NCBI RefSeq assembly: GCF_019042215.1
Contig: NZ_JAHQCS010000161.1
Coordinates: 1 to 63,886 of the forward strand
Source of the DNA: Evansella tamaricis
GTDB lineage: Bacteria > Bacillota > Bacilli > Bacillales > Salisediminibacteriaceae
Direction of reading: 5' to 3'
Length of the DNA stretch: 63,886 nt
Made by a program: the position numbers and the translations under genes. Within the stretch, counting starts at the first letter, position 1. Every line of letters starts with the position of its first letter. Positions 53,042-60,948 of this stretch are shown piece after piece. The notes beneath the pieces were generated by a model. That model was not told where the DNA came from, made no database searches, and was given only the letters and a program-made list of their open reading frames with translations.

Positions 53042-54193
53042 ATGAAGGTTGTTGTTATTGGTGCTGGAATTGTCGGTGCAAGTGCGGCATATCATCTGGC
53101 GAAATCAGGGCATGAGGTTATTATTGTGGATAAGAGAGAGGATGGGGAAGCGACGGCGGCAGGAGCTGGGATTGTATGTCCGTGGTTATCGAATGTGACG
53201 GATCCCCATTGGCATCAGTTGGCAAAGGAAGCGTTTCTATGTTATTCATCGCTTGTTGAGGAGTTAGGGGCTTTTGGTGAAGGAAATCTTGGCTATAAAC
53301 TAGTGGGGGCAATGCGTGTAAGTGAGGACGAGACGGAACTGGATCGAATAGAGGTTTTAGTACGGGAGCGAAAGGAAGTTTCCTCTGAGGTGGGAGAGAT
53401 TTCAAGGTTAGATTCTGAAGGGGTTCAGAAGTTATTTCCTCCGCTGAAGGAAGGGTTTGGTGCAGTTCATGTGACTGGTGGGGCGAGAGTAGATGGGCGG
53501 TTGTTTCGGGATGCCATGTTACGTGCAGCGAAAAATGTAGGGGCAATTGTGTTAGAGGGGACAGGCCAGTTAATATCGGAATCAGTAGACTGGAAGAAAG
53601 GCAAAGGGGATCCTCATGGGGAGGGAAGAGTGAAAGGTGTTCGAATAAATGGAGAAGTTGTTTTGGCTGATTCGGTCGTTGTAACAGCTGGTGCTTGGGC
53701 AAAGGAGCTTTTGGAAACAGAGAGTGTCAGCTTTTCAGTGGAGCCACAGAAAGGTCAGATTCTGCATTTGGAGTTAGACCAGGTTGATACTGGGGACTGG
53801 CCGGTCGTTCTCCCTCCGAGTAGTCATTATTTACTTGCATTTGATGGGGGACGGATCGTTGTTGGGGCCACTCGGGAAACAGGCTCTGGTTTTGATTATC
53901 GCGTGACAGCGGCAGGGGTGAATGAGGTTCTGACGGAAGCGTTATCAGTGGCACCAGGTTTAGCGGATGGGATGGTCAAGGATATGAGGGTAGGATTTCG
54001 TCCGGTGGGGCCGGACGTGTTACCAATTGTAGGGAACTTAAGAAAAATTCCTGGAGTAGTTGTGGCAAATGGTTTAGGTGCTTCAGGCCTAACCCTTGGG
54101 CCATATATAGGTCGTCTGGCAGGTGAGATAGTGACGGGGACAGTTTCTGCTGAGTTTGACTTAAGTCCCTTTTCTCCAGAACGAATGGTGTAA
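53042..54193 (+). CDS. FAD-dependent amine/amino acid oxidoreductase (DAO/DadA-like)
   Basis: This is a 383-residue flavoprotein of the D-amino acid oxidase family. The dinucleotide-binding motif VVIGAGIVGASAAYHLA starts at residue 3, EATAAGAGIVCPW follows, the substrate region reads VTGGARVDGRLFRDAML, and the C-terminal FAD motif VVANGLGASGLTLGP is intact. D-amino acid dehydrogenase, glycine oxidase or sarcosine oxidase activity are all possible. It is the third gene on this strand after mtnU but 86 bases away. Its coding strand is richer in G than its neighbours, leaving a long open antisense frame that I consider fortuitous. Confidence 0.85.
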   Translation: MKVVVIGAGIVGASAAYHLAKSGHEVIIVDKREDGEATAAGAGIVCPWLSNVTDPHWHQLAKEAFLCYSSLVEELGAFGEGNLGYKLVGAMRVSEDETELDRIEVLVRERKEVSSEVGEISRLDSEGVQKLFPPLKEGFGAVHVTGGARVDGRLFRDAMLRAAKNVGAIVLEGTGQLISESVDWKKGKGDPHGEGRVKGVRINGEVVLADSVVVTAGAWAKELLETESVSFSVEPQKGQILHLELDQVDTGDWPVVLPPSSHYLLAFDGGRIVVGATRETGSGFDYRVTAAGVNEVLTEALSVAPGLADGMVKDMRVGFRPVGPDVLPIVGNLRKIPGVVVANGLGASGLTLGPYIGRLAGEIVTGTVSAEFDLSPFSPERMV

Positions 54194-54273
54194 TGAAGGA
54201 ATAAAAGCTTAAAGGAATTTTTCAGCGAAGGGGTTTCGTTAGTAAATCACACTTGAATTTGGAGGAGAAGAAT

Positions 54274-54528
54274 TTGCAGAGATTAGATTTCATAGGTGCA
54301 ACTTTATTTATCTCAGGCATCATGTTATTTGGATTTGTTCATCTTGCCATAGCTAATTATGTTCCAAACATGGGAGGTTGGAGTAATCCCCCAGGGAAAT
54401 TCGCGACTGCTCGTGCTGAAACTATGGTAAACGTACCTTACTTTTTGAGTATTATTCTTATTATAATTGGTTTGCTACTTATTTTTCTAAAAGAATTAAA
54501 GGCTTATTTAAACAAGCTATACAACTAA
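54274..54528 (+). CDS. Small two-helix membrane protein of unknown function
   Basis: This protein has 84 residues when started at TTG 54274, six bases after GGAGGAG; an earlier in-frame TTG covers that site. Two hydrophobic segments (about residues 5-25 and 53-74) flank a Gly/Asn/Pro-rich loop (YVPNMGGWSNPPGKFATARAE). No family is recognised. Confidence 0.6.
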   Translation: MQRLDFIGATLFISGIMLFGFVHLAIANYVPNMGGWSNPPGKFATARAETMVNVPYFLSIILIIIGLLLIFLKELKAYLNKLYN

Positions 54529-54579
54529 CTGCAAGAGTCAGTAAAAGTTCTCGTAAAAAGCAAACGGAAGTACAAGTTA

Positions 54580-54810
54580 ATGTTTTTTAGAAAGGATGAA
54601 ACGAAAGATACTACTAAAGCAGAGATTTTAATGACTGGGCAATCACTTTCATTTAAACTTAGCGACAGTGAAACAACTAAGCTAATGGAAAATTTAGAGG
54701 TATCATCCTACGATTTTAAAAGAATGGAAACAATTAAATTATTTCATCCCGACGGTAGATTGAAGTCAGTTATTAACCCTTTACAAATATCTAGAATTTG
54801 GTTTTCTTAA
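54580..54810 (+). CDS. Hypothetical small protein
   Basis: This 76-residue frame encodes a mostly polar protein (MTGQSLSFKLSDSETTKLMEN, then IKLFHPDGRLKSVINPLQISRIWF). Composition and codon use look protein-like, but the ribosome site is weak. No membrane segment or family is evident. It is followed by a repeat-rich gap. Confidence 0.45.
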   Translation: MFFRKDETKDTTKAEILMTGQSLSFKLSDSETTKLMENLEVSSYDFKRMETIKLFHPDGRLKSVINPLQISRIWFS

Positions 54811-54870
54811 TATAGTACCTAATTGAATGGCTATTTTAAAGGATGAGGTTGGTTTTATTAAATAGTGTTT

Positions 54871-54970
54871 AGTGAAGTAGGCTCCCAAACTGCCCGCGCG
54901 GCTAAGTAGACATGGATGTGCACTTGTGCCTGTGGTGAAAGCAAGCGTTCTTATTAGTTCCAATCAACAA
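54871..54970. repeat. Family A repeat, truncated copy
   Basis: GGCTCCCAAACTGCCCGCG, GGCTAAG, AGACA and GCACTTGTGCCTGTGGTGAAAG occur in the same order as in the reverse complement of 25454-25693. The left half is missing. The gap 54811-55214 holds only this copy, a terminator hairpin and the family B copy. Confidence 0.6.
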
Positions 54971-55087
54971 CTAAATATATAACAGAGCCTATTGAATAAA
55001 CGGTATAGCATTGAGAGAATAGATGTGAACTGATATGTAATGTTGTTCAGCTAACGGGTTATTATATGCAATTATGTTATGTTAATA

Positions 55088-55117
55088 AAAAGGACGAAGA
55101 GCATTCTTCGTCCTTTT
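55088..55117. terminator. Bidirectional hairpin terminator
   Basis: AAAAGGACGAAG and CTTCGTCCTTTT form a perfect 12-bp stem with a 6-base loop and A/T runs at both sides. It could end the minus-strand sspH transcript and any plus-strand transcript. Confidence 0.8.
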
Positions 55118-55119
55118 CC

Positions 55120-55214
55120 TATGAAGTGACAACCGAAGTCAATGTAGCGAACTTTCTTGTTGTCATTCCTACATTGCCCTAAGCTCGTGTTTATAGGCGC
55201 TTCCGCTTTTCTTA
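55120..55214. repeat. Dispersed intergenic repeat, family B, copy 3
   Basis: GAAGTGACAACCGAAGTCAA, TTGTCATTCCT, ATTGCCCTA-GCTCGTG and ATAGGCGCTTCCGCTTTTCTTA match copy 1 at 118-226 nearly throughout. It abuts the stop codon of the sspH gene. Confidence 0.7.
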
Positions 55215-55397
55215 TTAGTGTTCCTGAAGGCTAATAACTTCTACATCAAATTGATTTTCAGGTTCGTCCATTGGGAAAACCCTTGCTTTCTCTACATCTT
55301 GGTCTACTTGTTGAATGAAAACAGGTTTTCCTTTATACGTTACTTTAATCATATCTGGGGAATCAAGGATTTCCACGACACGCTCCTTATTCATCAT
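55215..55397 (-). CDS. sspH: H-type small acid-soluble spore protein, second intact copy
   Basis: This 60-residue SspH paralogue has the pattern ERVVEILDSPDMIKVTYKGKPVFIQQVD, then ARVFPMDEPENQFDVEVISL, close to the B. subtilis SspH length and sequence pattern. GAGGAGG lies six to nine bases before the ATG ATG start. A sigma-G-like promoter is upstream. It is distinct in sequence from the copy at 33894-34091, so it is not a recent duplicate. Confidence 0.92.
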   Translation of the reverse strand: MMNKERVVEILDSPDMIKVTYKGKPVFIQQVDQDVEKARVFPMDEPENQFDVEVISLQEH

Positions 55398-55431
55398 AGT
55401 AACCTCCTCATTTTCTGTTAGGTGACATCCA

Positions 55432-55461
55432 TAGTTTTACTTTAATTACGCCGTTTATACA
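55432..55461 (-). promoter_or_regulatory. Candidate sigma-G promoter of sspH
   Basis: On the minus strand TGTATA (55461-55456), 17 bases, AAAACTA (55438-55432), against the sigma-G consensus TGAATA and CATACTA (one and two mismatches). It lies 35 bases before the spore-protein start, where forespore expression is expected. Confidence 0.45.
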
Positions 55462-55481
55462 AATAGATATCAATCAATATT

Positions 55482-55526
55482 GTTCACAAAAAATACCGGG
55501 ACCTGGTCCCGGTATTTTTTGTGAAC
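55482..55526. repeat. Perfect 22-bp inverted repeat between divergent genes
   Basis: GTTCACAAAAAATACCGGGACC, one T, then the exact reverse complement: 45 bases without a mismatch, with GC-rich centre and A6/T6 runs. It has the form of a bidirectional terminator but lies in the shared upstream region of sspH (minus) and the MTH1187-family gene (plus). Confidence 0.9.
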
Positions 55527-55621
55527 AGGTTTGATGTAGGGGAAAACGTGGTATTTAAAAAATATTCAGGAAGAAAAAACGAAAATTAAAACAATTTGTA
55601 ATAAAATTGGAAGGTGATAAA

Positions 55622-55900
55622 ATGAGTACGGTTATGGCAGGAGTACAAGTGTTACCGAACGGTAAAGACATGAATACGAATGGAATTTTACCAAAGCTAG
55701 TGGAAGAGATCGAGGAGTCAGGTTTGAAATTTGAAGTGGGGCCGATGGAAACGGTGATAGAAGGTTCTATGGATGAGGTTATGGAACTGCTCATAAAGCT
55801 TCAAGGGAAAGCTGTAAGCCTTGGCTCTAATGAGGTTATTACAAATATTAGACTTCACTATCGTCCGGAAGGGATTGACCTGTCGGACAAGCAACATTAG
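55622..55900 (+). CDS. MTH1187/YqgV family (UPF0045, thiamine-binding-like) protein
   Basis: This 92-residue protein starts at ATG 55622 after GGAAGGTGAT. It is a ferredoxin-like fold protein: VMAGVQVLPNG, VEEIEESGLKFEVGPMETVIEGSMDEVMELL and SNEVITNIRLHYRP are the family blocks. Some members bind thiamine; others have no known ligand. It is not linked to the thiamine salvage operon at 30-33 kb. It is monocistronic, with a hairpin 285 bases further on as the first terminator-like structure. Confidence 0.85.
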   Translation: MSTVMAGVQVLPNGKDMNTNGILPKLVEEIEESGLKFEVGPMETVIEGSMDEVMELLIKLQGKAVSLGSNEVITNIRLHYRPEGIDLSDKQH

Positions 55901-56360
55901 GATGGGATAGTTGGAAAACTAATCTTTCATGATATTGATGAATAATAAAGAAGGTAAAAATATTAAAACTAACTTTAAAATATTTATACAAATGTTAGGC
56001 CATATATGATTTCATTTTGTATATTTAAACATTTTATGATAATATTATCATTGATAAATGTCTAGCTGTCATTGATCAAAATGGAAAAAAAAGCATATTT
56101 AATGCATAAAGAAAATAACACTCAGAATCTTAAAATATGTTTTTGGTAAATGGGAGATCTATTATTAAATAGTCGTCTTATCCGTGGCCTAACTTCAACC
56201 TTATGGAGTTAGGCCATTTTTATTTTTCATTGATTTGCCAGTTAGTTCTAATTCAGGTCGTAGAGTATTATTCAAAAAGTGAAATAAATTAGTTATAGAT
56301 CAAATCTGCAAAAGTGAAAGGGAAAAAAGATAAAGGTGCGGGAGCAGGGGGAAAGAAGGA
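55901..56360 (+). other. AT-rich intergenic region before the first MpsC-like gene
   Basis: No gene was seen. It contains the perfect 16-base palindrome ATGATAATATTATCAT (56036-56051), an adjoining imperfect inverted repeat TTGATAAATG...CATTGATCAA, and the hairpin at 56185-56216. The promoter of the downstream gene probably lies after that hairpin. Confidence 0.5.
56185..56216 (+). terminator. Hairpin with GGCCTAACT stem
   Basis: TGGCCTAACT and AGTTAGGCCA form a perfect 10-bp stem with a 12-base loop and a T-rich tail. A closely related stem (GCCTAAC / GTTAGGC) with T-rich tail follows the second MpsC-like gene at 58417-58445. Confidence 0.75.
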
Positions 56361-57083
56361 ATGATTGAGGAAAAGGGAATAAGTTTTCAAGAAGATTTAA
56401 TTAATATAAGCAGTCAAATTAGTAAGCAACTAAAGAAAAGTTTCGGTAAAGGCCCAGAGTCTTGTTATTGCGTAATCAATAAACAATTGAAAATGTTAGT
56501 AGTACAAGTGCGTCATTTTTTGACACCAGCAGAAGAGGTACTAGTGGGAAAAAATGAATTAAATCTTGCACTATCTTACCGATCGGTAATTATAAAGGCG
56601 ATATTGGAGGAATCATTAGAAGATATTTCGGATATGGCTGGATTTCAGATTCAATCCTTTTTTTATGATTGGAATTATGAAAAGAATACAGGTGTTCTAT
56701 TAATGCTCGGGGAGAAGGAAGATGAAATTCAAAGAAAAAGTTTGTGGAAGTCAATGAACTGCTCCAGTTTGGAAAAGGTAGTGGAGGAAGTATTCTTCCG
56801 TTATCATAAAGTGCCGAGGAAAGTTCAGACATTTGAAATACATCCTAATTCCATGCTAGTTCAATGTGATGACGTTCATTTACCAATTGAAAATACGTTG
56901 TTAAAAAAGGGCCATGGAGATTTACTAATGGAGCACTGTATCACCATGAGGCAACATTTATATGAGTATAAAATAAATTTTGAGAATGTACTGCAAAGAA
57001 GAATCAGTGATATGTATTTTCTTCGGGACGCAATGAAGGATAAGGGTTACCTTATTTTTTTCTTAAAAAGAGATTTGAATTAG
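56361..57083 (+). CDS. MpsC family (DUF2294) protein, copy 1
   Basis: This is a 240-residue protein with two DUF2294-type repeats. The first has QLKKSFGKGPESCYCVI, VRHFLTPAEEVLV and FYDWNYEKNTGVLLM; the second is a weaker echo (HKVPRKVQTFEIHPNSMLV, DVHLPIENTLLKKG). MpsC was named from the Staphylococcus MpsABC membrane-potential-generating system, but its own biochemical role is unresolved and it is predicted to be cytoplasmic. No mpsA or mpsB gene is in the window. It lies in the same region as a second copy, a histidine kinase and an FdhF-like enzyme. Confidence 0.85.
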   Translation: MIEEKGISFQEDLINISSQISKQLKKSFGKGPESCYCVINKQLKMLVVQVRHFLTPAEEVLVGKNELNLALSYRSVIIKAILEESLEDISDMAGFQIQSFFYDWNYEKNTGVLLMLGEKEDEIQRKSLWKSMNCSSLEKVVEEVFFRYHKVPRKVQTFEIHPNSMLVQCDDVHLPIENTLLKKGHGDLLMEHCITMRQHLYEYKINFENVLQRRISDMYFLRDAMKDKGYLIFFLKRDLN

Positions 57084-57133
57084 TATTAAAATTTATATAA
57101 ATGAATTAATTTCATAAATAGTTTTTATACTAT

Positions 57134-57370
57134 GAAAGACGAACATCATTTTACGATGGAAGCGAAAGAGGCGACTCTTGAGGGAACAACACGAGTTGAA
57201 AATCCATTTTTGACGGTGTTTAGCCGTCAAAAATTAGTTGAAGACGTCCCCACATTAAAGAAGACACTGTGAGTACAACAGGTGTCGCACTTGTGCCTGT
57301 GGTGAAAGCGTCTGTCTAGAGCGGAAATCGAACGACATTATCCTCTATTAAGAGTAACGTTCGTTTTTAT
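57134..57370. repeat. Family A-like repeat, degenerate copy
   Basis: It shares GAAGAC, AAGACACTG, GTCGCACTTGTGCC-GTGGTGAAAG with the family A element at 25454-25693 (reverse complement), with AAAGACGAAC / GTTCGTTTTT-like ends and an internal TTTTTGACGG...CCGTCAAAAA hairpin (57208-57233). The rest of the gap 57084-57686 is AT-rich and holds no gene that I can support. Confidence 0.55.
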
Positions 57371-57686
57371 AGTGAAATATTGAATGGTGAAATTGATTCA
57401 AATGTATAAAAGCATTATTTTTGTATAAATTATAGAAGTAGCAGTTAGTTATAAATAAGAAGATAATTTAGTCTTTCGTTTGAAATGAAGGCGCTGTTAA
57501 CGTCCCGTGTTAAATCATGTTGCTGAAAATAAATGTAGTCAAAATTAAAATAGTACACCTATTTAACCATTAAAATATGTTAAATATGGGAAAAGTTTCA
57601 TTATGATAAGCTTTTCTATGTTATGATAGAATTGGTTATTGTTAACAATGGCGATAATTAAGGTGTTCAATCAAGGACGGTTTTTA

Positions 57687-58367
57687 ATGAATAATCAAGA
57701 TATACTGAGTAAAATCAGTAGCTACACAAGTAAGATGCTAAGGCAAAAGTTTGGGCGTGGACCTGAGTCTTGTCGAGCAACTTTAGGTATAAACCACTTG
57801 GTTCTCTATATAAGAGGGTTCGTCTCTCCAATGGAAGAAGTTCTTTTAAAAACAAGTCAAACGGCATATGTCAACCATGCGCGAGATGTTATAATAAAAC
57901 ACGTTATGGAAGAATTAAAAGGCGTTGTTCAAATAAGCCTTGATGTGGAAGTGGAAGAGTATTTTCATGATTGGAACTTTACAAATAACACCGGGATGCT
58001 CATGCTCGTTTTAAATGGTACAACCGAAACAGAGCAAGTTCACCCAAATTTTAATAAGCAGGCTTTGGAATTAGAGGTTGCTCGAATAACCTCACTTGTT
58101 CAAAGAGAACCTGACGCCATCAAAACATATATACTATCTGAAAATGTTATTCTAGTGGAGAGGATTGGGATTTTAATCCCAATCGAAAAGGCCCTTATTC
58201 TAAAAGGTTACTCCAGTGAACTCCTGTTAACCAAAGATGACTTAGAAAAAAGTTACTTCCATCGTGATGCAAATTTCAACACAATATTTACAACTCCAGT
58301 ACAAGATCTATTTATAGATTGGGATTTCAAAGAGGACAAATCAATGGTAGGATTTGTACTTAAATAA
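57687..58367 (+). CDS. MpsC family (DUF2294) protein, copy 2
   Basis: This is a 226-residue paralogue of the 56361-57083 gene: MLRQKFGRGPESCRATL, VRGFVSPMEEVLL-like IRGFVSPMEEVLLKTSQ, YFHDWNFTNNTGMLMLVL in the first repeat, and LIPIEKALILKGYSSELLLTK with FIDWDFKEDKSMVGFVLK in the second. Start ATG 57687 follows AAGGACGG; an ATG 16 codons earlier is possible but lacks a better site. The two copies are clearly diverged, so both are probably kept by selection. Confidence 0.82.
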   Translation: MNNQDILSKISSYTSKMLRQKFGRGPESCRATLGINHLVLYIRGFVSPMEEVLLKTSQTAYVNHARDVIIKHVMEELKGVVQISLDVEVEEYFHDWNFTNNTGMLMLVLNGTTETEQVHPNFNKQALELEVARITSLVQREPDAIKTYILSENVILVERIGILIPIEKALILKGYSSELLLTKDDLEKSYFHRDANFNTIFTTPVQDLFIDWDFKEDKSMVGFVLK

Positions 58368-58416
58368 TATTCAGGTAAATGTGTGGATAAGTCACATCCG
58401 GCGAAAGTCGCACATG

Positions 58417-58445
58417 GCCTAACTTCTTATGTTAAGGGGTTAGGC
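58417..58445 (+). terminator. Hairpin terminator after the second MpsC-like gene
   Basis: GCCTAAC and GTTAGGC stem, T-rich tail (TTGTTTTTATTT), 50 bases after the stop. It is similar in sequence to the hairpin at 56185-56216. Confidence 0.7.
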
Positions 58446-58547
58446 TTGTTTTTATTTACATTAATAAAATCTTAGAAAAGGGATTTGTAAATCATTATTT
58501 CACTTTGCGAGCGAGGTTTTAAGGAGAAAAGGGGAGATTAATTAAGG

Positions 58548-59819
58548 ATGTACGTTCAAACGCATTTGAAATTAATAATAATATCTATATATTGTATCCT
58601 TTCTATTACTTTAATTATTTTCAACGTTTTTTTGTATGGATTCACATGGATGATAATCCTTATCATAGCATTGCTAGTTTTTTCAAATAGTCTATTATTC
58701 TATTTCTTTCGTGAAAAAAGAAATCTGGTGAATGAATTAAATAGAACAATCATGATGAAAAAACAATACCAAAGTTTCATTAAGGATATTCCCATAGCAA
58801 TAATATTCCTTATTAAGGGGAAGATTAAAGATATCAATGAATCGGGTTTAGTGATGCTGGGCGCAACTTTAAAGGATGATGTGGAAGGGAAATCTATTTT
58901 TCATTATATCCCAAGGGAGTATTGGGAACCTAGTACAAAGGAAGAATCCTTATTTAAATCAACTGCAAACGGTCATAATATGATGGTTTTACAACGGGAA
59001 GATGGTAGTAAAGTAGATATTAGCATGACATACCAGCAAGTATATTTTCAAGATAGTTGGGGATATGGCTTAGTAATTAAGGATATAACGGATCTAAAAG
59101 ATAGTGAAAAGCGTCTGCGACATTCGGAACAACTATCAGTAATTGGGGAACTTGCTGCAGGAATAGCTCATGAGATCCGAAATCCATTAACAAGTTTAAA
59201 GGGATTTTTGCAACTCATAAGTCATGAAAGTAGTGGATCAAAGTATGAAGATATTATGTCTTCAGAATTAGAGCGGATTAATTTGATTGTAAATGAACTA
59301 TTATTATTGGCAAAACCAAAGGAGATGGAATTTGAGCCAACACGTATTTTATCATTATTAAAAACAGTGGTCACTATTGCTAACACACAGGCGATTTTAC
59401 ATAATATACAAATAAAACTTGTTTATAATGAAGAACTGGAAAAAATAATGATTTACTGTGAGGAAAATAAATTAAAACAGGTCTTCCTTAATCTTCTGAA
59501 AAATGCGATCGAGGCGATGAATGAAGAAGGAAATATTTATATTAAATTTAAGAAATTAGGGGATAAACTCCATTTGTTTTTTATTGATGAGGGGCCAGGA
59601 ATATCTAAAGAAATAATAGGAAACTTAGGGAAGCGGTTTTATACTACGAAACCAGATGGGACAGGACTTGGATTAATGATTAGTATGAATATTATCCGTG
59701 AACATCAAGGAGAATTGTTCATAACAAGTGAAGAAGGAATTGGAACAAAGGTAGAGGTCGTTCTTCCAATAAAGGAATCACCAACATTAAAGGAATCAAT
59801 TACTTCGGCTCAGGTATAA
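58548..59819 (+). CDS. Membrane PAS-domain histidine kinase (sporulation-kinase-like)
   Basis: This is a 423-residue kinase with two N-terminal membrane helices (about 8-30 and 34-53) and a very short outer loop. A PAS domain (about 75-185) ends in WGYGLVIKDITDLKDSEKR. HisKA has the phospho-acceptor H208 in GIAHEIRNPLTSLKGF, the form seen in Kin-type sporulation kinases. The ATPase domain has NLLKNAIEAM, DEGPGI and GTGLGLMIS. No response regulator is adjacent, which suits a kinase feeding Spo0F, although another partner is possible. The signal is unknown. Confidence 0.88.
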   Translation: MYVQTHLKLIIISIYCILSITLIIFNVFLYGFTWMIILIIALLVFSNSLLFYFFREKRNLVNELNRTIMMKKQYQSFIKDIPIAIIFLIKGKIKDINESGLVMLGATLKDDVEGKSIFHYIPREYWEPSTKEESLFKSTANGHNMMVLQREDGSKVDISMTYQQVYFQDSWGYGLVIKDITDLKDSEKRLRHSEQLSVIGELAAGIAHEIRNPLTSLKGFLQLISHESSGSKYEDIMSSELERINLIVNELLLLAKPKEMEFEPTRILSLLKTVVTIANTQAILHNIQIKLVYNEELEKIMIYCEENKLKQVFLNLLKNAIEAMNEEGNIYIKFKKLGDKLHLFFIDEGPGISKEIIGNLGKRFYTTKPDGTGLGLMISMNIIREHQGELFITSEEGIGTKVEVVLPIKESPTLKESITSAQV

Positions 59820-59948
59820 AAAATCATATTCATGAAATGGATTCCCTTAGTAATTTGTGTACGTTTCTATAACTGGTGATTAGGTACTATAATAGATATA
59901 CTATAGAGGAACCTTAAAAATCTGAATGTATAAAATGCGAGGCGAGTT

Positions 59949-60692
59949 GTGATTATGGATAAGACATTTAAGCTTATTGCACTAGATATGGATGGGACAC
60001 TTTTAAATGATAAACATGAAATTCCCATAGAAAATGCCAAAATGATAGAAAGAGCCCAAGAAAAGGGGATTCATGTCGTCTTAAGTACAGGACGCTCCAT
60101 CGCTACTTGTCGGGAGTATGCTCAATCCTTAAAATTATCTTCTTATTTAGTGACGGTCAATGGAAGTGAAATTTATGATGAATCAGGGTCTTTAATAGAA
60201 CAAAACCCTATTCACGCTGACCATATTCAAATGATGTGGGATTTGCGGAATCAACATAATACAGGATTTTGGGCAATTTCTGATAATAGAGTATGGAACA
60301 ATAATGATGAACTCCTTGATATCGAAAATCATCAATGGCTGAAGTTTGGATTCGATATTCCTGACGACGAGGTACGCCAAATAATAATAAAACAACTCTC
60401 TGAAAATAAAGAATTGGAGATTAGTAATTCCAGCCTAACAAACCTTGAAATAAATGCCATTGGTGTGAACAAAGCAGAAGCCCTCAAAAAGGTATGTAAA
60501 CGGATAAATATTTCAATGGATCAAGTTATAGCAATGGGTGACAGCCTTAATGACCTGGCAATGATTAAGGAAGCGGGATTTGGAGTAGCGATGGGTAACG
60601 CTCAAGAAACCGTAAAACGGTCAGCTGACTGGGTTACATCAACTAACAACGAAGCTGGTGTAGCTGTAGCAATTGAAAAGTGGGTTTTGTAA
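59949..60692 (+). CDS. HAD superfamily Cof-type phosphatase
   Basis: This is a 247-residue HAD IIB hydrolase. Motif I is ALDMDGTLLND with the nucleophile Asp, motif II is VVLSTGRS, motif III Lys is in NAIGVNKAEALKKV, and motif IV is AMGDSLNDLAMIKEA; the Cof-like cap domain lies between. Such enzymes act on sugar phosphates, FMN or phospholipid head groups; the substrate is unknown. GTG 59949 is used here; ATG 59955 is an equally possible start. A strong terminator follows. Confidence 0.9.
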   Translation: MIMDKTFKLIALDMDGTLLNDKHEIPIENAKMIERAQEKGIHVVLSTGRSIATCREYAQSLKLSSYLVTVNGSEIYDESGSLIEQNPIHADHIQMMWDLRNQHNTGFWAISDNRVWNNNDELLDIENHQWLKFGFDIPDDEVRQIIIKQLSENKELEISNSSLTNLEINAIGVNKAEALKKVCKRINISMDQVIAMGDSLNDLAMIKEAGFGVAMGNAQETVKRSADWVTSTNNEAGVAVAIEKWVL

Positions 60693-60712
60693 GAATAGAA
60701 AAACTTCTCTAT

Positions 60713-60748
60713 AAATAAACTCCCTCTACTATGAGAGGGGGTTTATTT
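60713..60748. terminator. Terminator after the HAD phosphatase gene
   Basis: AAATAAACTCCCTCT and GAGAGGGGGTTTATTT pair over about 15 positions with a 5-base loop, followed by a short T-rich stretch. Confidence 0.85.
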
Positions 60749-60881
60749 CGTTCCGTCCTTTTTTCGCATGAAAAAATGGATATATCCTAAAGAAAATACT
60801 ATAAATATAGTAAGGACGAAAGGGTTTAATTGAAATTGTTAATTACGATTTATCTTTATCAATCGCATAATCAAGAAAGTA

Positions 60882-60910
60882 TTGACATGAGTGGTTAACG
60901 CTTTCGAATA
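60882..60910 (+). promoter_or_regulatory. Possible promoter and cre-like site before the molybdopterin oxidoreductase
   Basis: TTGACA (60882-60887) is a perfect -35 box, but the sequence 17 bases on (CGAATA) is a poor -10. GGTTAACGCTTTCG (60893-60906), read in reverse as CGAAAGCGTTAACC, matches the CcpA cre consensus except at both end bases, so catabolite repression is possible. Confidence 0.35.
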
Positions 60911-60948
60911 CGTTGATTTATCCAAACAAACTTGAAAAGGGTGATGGG

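Noticed and set aside
53121-53702. Long antisense open frame (about 193 codons) opposite the FAD oxidoreductase gene
   Set aside because: Its composition is Leu/Pro/His/Ser-rich without any domain, it lacks a ribosome site, and it follows from the G-rich codon use of the real gene on the other strand.
55622-55900. Functional link of the MTH1187-family protein to the thiamine salvage operon
   Set aside because: It is 22 kb away, has no TPP riboswitch, and many family members have no shown thiamine role.
56036-56051. Fur or PerR box
   Set aside because: The palindrome lacks the central base of the 7-1-7 Fur pattern and differs from TTATAATNATTATAA; kept only as an unexplained palindrome.
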